Part shown: positions 6,333-9,616 of the stretch, piece after piece
How positions within the stretch are numbered: the first letter of the stretch is position 1
Layout of the letters: every line of letters begins with the position of its first letter
Notes under the pieces: model-generated
What the model was told of the DNA's origin: nothing
What the model saw: only the letters and a program-made list of their open reading frames with translations
Database searches by the model: none
Position numbers and translations under genes: made by a program
NCBI GenBank assembly: GCA_012511425.1
Contig: JAAZGC010000094.1
Span: 1-9,616 of the forward strand
Length of the DNA: 9,616 nt
From: Clostridiales bacterium
GTDB lineage: Bacteria; Bacillota; Clostridia; Oscillospirales; CAG-272
Direction of reading: 5' to 3'

Positions 6333-6376
6333 CGGTTACTTATGTCCTGCAAATTTTTGCCGGGCATAAGTAACCG
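6333..6376. repeat. 44-bp near-perfect inverted repeat upstream of the SGNH lipoprotein gene
   Basis: The arms CGGTTACTTATGTCC (6333-6347) and GGGCATAAGTAACCG (6362-6376) pair over 15 bp, with one G-T wobble. After a single T-C mismatch, inner arms GCAAA (6349-6353) and TTTGC (6356-6360) continue the dyad. Neither orientation has a T tract directly after the stem, so it is not a standard terminator. It abuts the oxidoreductase terminator and lies 31 bp upstream of the lipoprotein start, in its likely promoter or leader. I could not assign a clear promoter there. Confidence 0.75.
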
Positions 6377-6377
6377 T

Positions 6378-6407
6378 CAAAAGCCGGGTCTGGGGACCCG
6401 GCTTTTG
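6378..6407 (-). terminator. Intrinsic terminator of the Gfo/Idh/MocA gene
   Basis: A perfect 13-bp stem: CAAAAGCCGGGTC (6378-6390) and GACCCGGCTTTTG (6395-6407), with a 4-nt loop. The A-rich and T-rich stem ends make it symmetric, so it could work in both directions. It lies 22 bp after the oxidoreductase stop on the minus strand and would separate that gene from the lipoprotein gene. The U run is short (four, within the stem), so termination may be incomplete. Confidence 0.72.
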
Positions 6408-6429
6408 CAATTTTGGTTGAAGTTTAAAT

Positions 6430-7575
6430 TCAGATCTCCGGAATAACGATCTCGATTTCGCGGCCGAGCTTCGCGGAACGGCCGATACCGTCGATGATAG
6501 CCTGGTTGTAGAGAATCTGGCTCGACGGAACGGGGGAGGGACCGCCTTCTTTTACGGCGTCGAGGAAAGAGCGGATCTTTCTGTCGAAGAGTCTCATCTT
6601 GCCCGGGTTCTGGAGTATCGGAATAACGGTTTCTACCTGGGTTCCCGCAACATCGGAATAAATCTTCATCGGGCCGCCGACGGTGCCGTTCCAGCAGTCG
6701 GTGGAAGGAATGCGGAGACCGCCCTTCTTGCCGAGGATGATTGTGTCGCCGGGGGTGTCAAGGTGCATTGCCCAGGCAATACGGAAGTCAAGGATTATGC
6801 CGCCTTCGAGACGGATGAACGCCGCCGCGAAATCGTCGACCGAGAAGCGCTTGGCATCGAATTCCGACTGATAATCGGTTGAGGTTCCGAAGAAATCGGA
6901 GGTATAGCCGGTTACGGTAAGCGGCTTCGGATATCCGACTGCGTTGAGCACCATGTCGAGAGAGTAGCAGCCGATGTCGCCCAAAGCGCCGACGCCTGCG
7001 GTCTTGTCCTCGATAAAGGTGGAGTTCGGAATGCCGCGGCGGCGGCCGCCGCCGGTCTGGATGTAATAGACTTCGCCGAGAACGCCGGAGCGGACGATCT
7101 TGCCGATCTGCTGCATATTGGCGTCAAAGCGGGGCTGGAATCCGATCGAAAGCACCTTGCCGGAAGCCTTTTCTGCGCGGCAGATTTCAACTGCTTCGTC
7201 AAGAGTTACCGACATCGGCTTTTCAAGCAGAACGTGAATTCCGTGCTCGAGAGCGTAGATGGTCGGGGCAGCGTGCTGACGGTTGTAGGTGCAGACGGAA
7301 ACGGCGTCGAGCTCTTCGTTGTCGATGAGTTCCTTGTGGGACGGATAGAAACGGACGCCTTCAACGCCGAAACGCTTCATGAAAGCTTCGGCCTTGCCGG
7401 GGATAAGATCGGCGGCGGCGACTACTTCTACGTCGGGCATGTTCTTATACGACTGGATATGAGCCTCGGCGATCCAGCCGGTTCCTATAATACCGACTTT
7501 CAGCTTTTTGCTGGTGTCGATCTTTGCGGTCTTGTCGACCGTGGGAGTAAACTGGCTAAGTACTTCATCTGCCAT
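6430..7575 (-). CDS. Gfo/Idh/MocA family NAD(P)-dependent oxidoreductase
   Basis: A 381-residue cytoplasmic dehydrogenase of the family acting on sugars, inositols and related polyols. The N-terminal Rossmann domain carries VGIIGTGWIAEAH (27-39), with the dinucleotide glycines G28, G31 and G33. The catalytic-lysine motif EKP is at 118-120. The C-terminal sheet domain begins with GDIGCYSLD (199-207), where Tyr204 takes the position that is His in inositol-dehydrogenase-like members; Tyr here is a feature of the glucose-fructose oxidoreductase/dihydrodiol dehydrogenase-like branch. About 24 residues precede the first Rossmann strand. The frame stays open to 7668, but the start is the ATG at 7573-7575, because GAGGTGA sits 5 nt upstream of it; the upstream extension is low-complexity and has no such site. 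The substrate is not determinable. It has its own leader and terminator, so it is probably a single-gene unit. Confidence 0.92.
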   Translation of the reverse strand: MADEVLSQFTPTVDKTAKIDTSKKLKVGIIGTGWIAEAHIQSYKNMPDVEVVAAADLIPGKAEAFMKRFGVEGVRFYPSHKELIDNEELDAVSVCTYNRQHAAPTIYALEHGIHVLLEKPMSVTLDEAVEICRAEKASGKVLSIGFQPRFDANMQQIGKIVRSGVLGEVYYIQTGGGRRRGIPNSTFIEDKTAGVGALGDIGCYSLDMVLNAVGYPKPLTVTGYTSDFFGTSTDYQSEFDAKRFSVDDFAAAFIRLEGGIILDFRIAWAMHLDTPGDTIILGKKGGLRIPSTDCWNGTVGGPMKIYSDVAGTQVETVIPILQNPGKMRLFDRKIRSFLDAVKEGGPSPVPSSQILYNQAIIDGIGRSAKLGREIEIVIPEI

Positions 7576-7724
7576 GAAATTCACCTCATACATAAAAATA
7601 ATAGCTTGTAAATCGGGGCTTTCCGGCTTTCCGGGAGTTCCGCCGGCCGATTTCGGGACTTGATTCATCCCGAACGGCTGACCGGAATTTGACCCGCATC
7701 CGAGCCGGAAAAATTTTATCCCTT
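7576..7724 (-). promoter_or_regulatory. Long structured leader of the Gfo/Idh/MocA gene
   Basis: About 150 nt lie between the predicted promoter and the start codon. The 7610-7653 segment can fold by AAATCGG (7610-7616) with CCGATTT (7647-7653), extended by GGC/GCC across a 2-nt bulge. The 7652-7674 segment can fold by TTCGGGA with TCCCGAA around a 9-nt loop; the two share bases 7652-7653. CCGG occurs repeatedly. I do not recognise a known riboswitch class. Together with the AT-rich 7725-7846 stretch this accounts for the 271-bp gap between the two genes, in which I see no credible gene. Confidence 0.4.
7581..7587 (-). promoter_or_regulatory. Ribosome binding site that decides the start of the Gfo/Idh/MocA gene
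   Basis: GAGGTGA on the minus strand lies 5 nt upstream of the ATG at 7575-7573. An in-frame ATG six codons upstream would bury this site inside the coding sequence, and an ATG at 7668 has no comparable site. Confidence 0.8.
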
Positions 7725-7731
7725 CTGAGAG

Positions 7732-7760
7732 ATTATATCATGCCGGGAGATAAAATGCAA
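7732..7760 (-). promoter_or_regulatory. Predicted promoter of the Gfo/Idh/MocA gene
   Basis: On the minus strand a perfect TATAAT (7737-7732) follows TTGCAT (7760-7755; matches only the TTG of TTGACA) at 17 bp, with an AT-rich tract upstream (7761-7830). The arms ATTTTATC (7713-7720) and GATAAAAT (7749-7756) form a dyad around the -10 that could bind a regulator. Confidence 0.5.
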
Positions 7761-7846
7761 TAGATAAAAAGAAAACATTCAGCATTATGACACAATGAAC
7801 AATATTTACATCGAAAAAATGTGATAAATAACGAAAAGTCCGTCCG

Positions 7847-9616
7847 TCAGCTGTTTTCGGTCATCGCCTTCCATAATGCGGCGTAAAAGCCGTTCTTGGC
7901 GAGAAGCTGTTCGTGGCTGCCCTGCTCGACCACCTTTCCCGCATCCATCACGAGGATTATATCGGAAGATTTAATGGTCGAAAGGCGGTGCGCCACGACA
8001 AAGCTCGTCCTCCCGCACATAAGATCGGCAAATGCCCGCTGAACCAGCAGTTCGGTTCGGGTGTCGATATTCGACGTTGCTTCGTCTAAAATAAGCATCG
8101 GCTCGGCTCCTCCGTTTCGATTTCGCGCCGCCGCAAGCATGACCCGCGCGATGCAGATCAGCTGCTTCTGACCGCCGGAGAGGGAGTCGCCGTCGTCTAT
8201 CACGGTGTCATAGCCGTTTTTGAGCTGACGGATGAACGGAGAAGCCATCGCCCGCTCCGCGGCCTGCTCGATTTCTGCCCGGCTGACTTCGCCTTTGGCG
8301 CCGTAGGCGATGTTTTCGGCGACGGTACCCCGCATCAGCCAGGTATCCTGAAGCACCATAGCGTATCTTTGCCGCAAATCGCGCCGGTGTATCGAATAGG
8401 CGTTGCGCCCGTCGGCATATATATTCCCGCCGCGGATATCGTAAAACCGCATCAGCAGGTTGATAATCGTCGTCTTGCCGCATCCGGTCGGACCGACTAT
8501 CGCGATCCGCTGTCCCGGCTTTGCTTCAAGGTTCAGCGCTTCAATCAGCTTTTTGTCGGGAGAGTAGCTGAAACTTACGTTTTCGAGCGAAACTTCGCCG
8601 ATTTTTTCGGGAACCGCCGCTTCGAGCGGTTCCGTCGGGTCGTCTGCGTCTTCAAACGGGGTGTCTATAAGCTTAAACACCCGGTCTGCCGAGGCGAGAG
8701 CCGCCGTCAGCTGTGCGGCGATGCCGGAAATTTCGTTGAAAGGCTTGGCGTATTGGCTTGCGTAGGCGAGAAACATGGTAATCTGCCCGACCGTCAGCCC
8801 TCCGCCGCAGGCAATCAGAGCGCCCGTCACTCCGACTGCCGCGAACACGAAATTGTTCACCAGCCTTGTTGAGGGATTTACCAGCGCCGAGTATACCTGC
8901 GCCATATAGCCGCATTCATACAGCTCCGAATTAATCTTTTCAAAGCCGTCGCAGGCGGCTTTTTCGCGGCCGAAAGCCTTGACAAGCCCCGCCCGTCCGA
9001 CGTATTCGTCGAGATATCCCGCCATATCCGCCTGAGTCGCCGTCTGGCGGCTGAAATACTTGTAAGAGCCCCGGGCAATTACGGCAGCGACCGCAATAGA
9101 CAGCGGCGTCAGCAGTATTACCGGCAATGACGCGCGGGCGGATGCGCGGAGCATGAAAACAAGGGTGCCCAGAATCGTGGCAACGCCGGTGAAAAGCTGA
9201 GTAAAGGCGTGCAGCAGCCCGTCGGATACATAGTCGATGTCGCCGGTAACGCGATTGATGAGTTCTCCCGAGCGCGAAGAATCAATGACCGACAGCGGCG
9301 CGCCGGTAATGCGGGCGAACGCTTTCAGCCTCAGCTCCCGCGCGCATCGGAAGGTAATGCGGTTATTGAAATATGAGCTCAAAAGTCCGGCCAGAGCAGA
9401 TGCAAGAATGCAGACTCCGAGTTTTACAAGCATCGGAGGAAACGCCGAAAGCGCCACCTTTCCTTCGCCGATGCAGAGGTCGATTATATCTCCGGTCAGA
9501 ACCGGTATGAAAAGGGCGGACAAGACCGAAACCGCGGCGCAGACCATCGAGAGGGCGAGCCAGCCGGAATGCGGCCTTATGTATTCGATAAGCCGCGGCA
9601 GCGTCGGGCGGGCGGC
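7847..9616 (-). CDS. ABC exporter half-transporter (TMD-NBD), N-terminus beyond the window
   Basis: The 589 residues visible cover nearly a whole half-exporter. The frame is open to base 9616: 23 codons upstream of the first in-window ATG read LPRLIEYIRPHSGWLALS, the usual pre-TM1 segment, so the true start is outside. The transmembrane domain (type I exporter, six helices expected) has a typical coupling helix FARITGAPLSVIDSSRSGEL and RVTGDIDYVSD. The nucleotide-binding domain, counted from the first visible residue, shows: A-loop Tyr351, Walker A GPTGCGKTT (375-383), Q-loop Gln423, signature LSGGQ (479-483), Walker B MLILDE with catalytic Glu512, D-loop SNID, and H-loop His543. All ATPase motifs look intact. 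It resembles the multidrug/lipid exporters that work as BmrCD/LmrCD-type heterodimers, so a partner half may lie to the right. The substrate is unknown. No clear terminator follows the stop. Confidence 0.93.
   Translation of the reverse strand, partial: AARPTLPRLIEYIRPHSGWLALSMVCAAVSVLSALFIPVLTGDIIDLCIGEGKVALSAFPPMLVKLGVCILASALAGLLSSYFNNRITFRCARELRLKAFARITGAPLSVIDSSRSGELINRVTGDIDYVSDGLLHAFTQLFTGVATILGTLVFMLRASARASLPVILLTPLSIAVAAVIARGSYKYFSRQTATQADMAGYLDEYVGRAGLVKAFGREKAACDGFEKINSELYECGYMAQVYSALVNPSTRLVNNFVFAAVGVTGALIACGGGLTVGQITMFLAYASQYAKPFNEISGIAAQLTAALASADRVFKLIDTPFEDADDPTEPLEAAVPEKIGEVSLENVSFSYSPDKKLIEALNLEAKPGQRIAIVGPTGCGKTTIINLLMRFYDIRGGNIYADGRNAYSIHRRDLRQRYAMVLQDTWLMRGTVAENIAYGAKGEVSRAEIEQAAERAMASPFIRQLKNGYDTVIDDGDSLSGGQKQLICIARVMLAAARNRNGGAEPMLILDEATSNIDTRTELLVQRAFADLMCGRTSFVVAHRLSTIKSSDIILVMDAGKVVEQGSHEQLLAKNGFYAALWKAMTENS

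Noticed and set aside
7576..7668. 31-codon N-terminal extension of the Gfo/Idh/MocA protein from an ATG at 7668
   Set aside because: The ribosome binding site GAGGTGA directly precedes the ATG at 7575. The extension is Pro/Gly-rich, covers the structured leader, and lacks its own ribosome binding site.
7795..7824. Nine-codon open frame on the plus strand in the AT-rich intergenic region
   Set aside because: It is too short, has no ribosome binding site, and its base composition matches the surrounding non-coding DNA.
1..9616. Mobile element, CRISPR array, defence island or biosynthetic cluster
   Set aside because: No transposase, integrase, phage gene, regularly spaced repeat, toxin-antitoxin pair or synthase was seen. 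The genes look like ordinary chromosomal content in separate transcription units.

Overview
The window is a moderately GC-rich stretch of bacterial chromosome. It looks like an anaerobic Firmicute of the class Clostridia, probably a gut, rumen or digester lineage. That placement is inference. It rests on Gram-positive-type genes (TmcAL/YlbM, a fermentative acetate kinase, BmrCD/LmrCD-like ABC exporter architecture), strong AGGAG-type ribosome binding sites, sigma-A promoters, and a Thr-rich lipoprotein linker typical of clostridial surface proteins. No phage, transposase, CRISPR, tRNA or rRNA is visible.

Layout, left to right: (1) 19-1266, minus, a secreted or membrane-anchored serpin read from a TTG start. 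(2) 1415-2278, plus, an amidohydrolase-2 family TIM-barrel hydrolase behind a perfect-consensus sigma-A promoter, divergent from the serpin. (3) 2331-3566, minus, acetate kinase (ackA), convergent with the hydrolase and ended by a strong intrinsic terminator. (4) 3712-4875, plus, tmcAL, the tRNA-Met cytidine acetate ligase, divergent from ackA across a 145-bp intergenic region that holds a good ackA promoter and an operator-like palindrome. (5) 4922-6301, minus, a lipoprotein with an AlgJ/AlgX/DHHW-type SGNH acyltransferase domain, convergent with tmcAL. (6) 6430-7575, minus, a Gfo/Idh/MocA oxidoreductase, separated from gene 5 by two back-to-back hairpins. (7) 7847-9616, minus, an ABC exporter half-transporter (TMD plus NBD) whose N-terminus runs off the right edge.

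How the genes fit together: the only clear metabolic pairing is ackA and tmcAL. AckA produces acetate and ATP, and TmcAL consumes both to make N4-acetylcytidine in elongator tRNA-Met. The serpin and the SGNH lipoprotein both look like exported surface proteins, but they are not adjacent and may be unrelated. Most genes alternate in strand or carry their own terminators, so most appear to be single-gene transcription units rather than one system.

I do not see a convincing new multi-gene system. The points most worth a second look are: the acetate kinase with Ala in place of the usual Phe at the acetate-pocket position; the serpin with an intact inhibitory hinge and an unusually long reactive loop; the orphan AlgJ-like lipoprotein; and several dyad-symmetric non-coding elements (1294-1339, 3627-3640, 6333-6376, 7713-7756).
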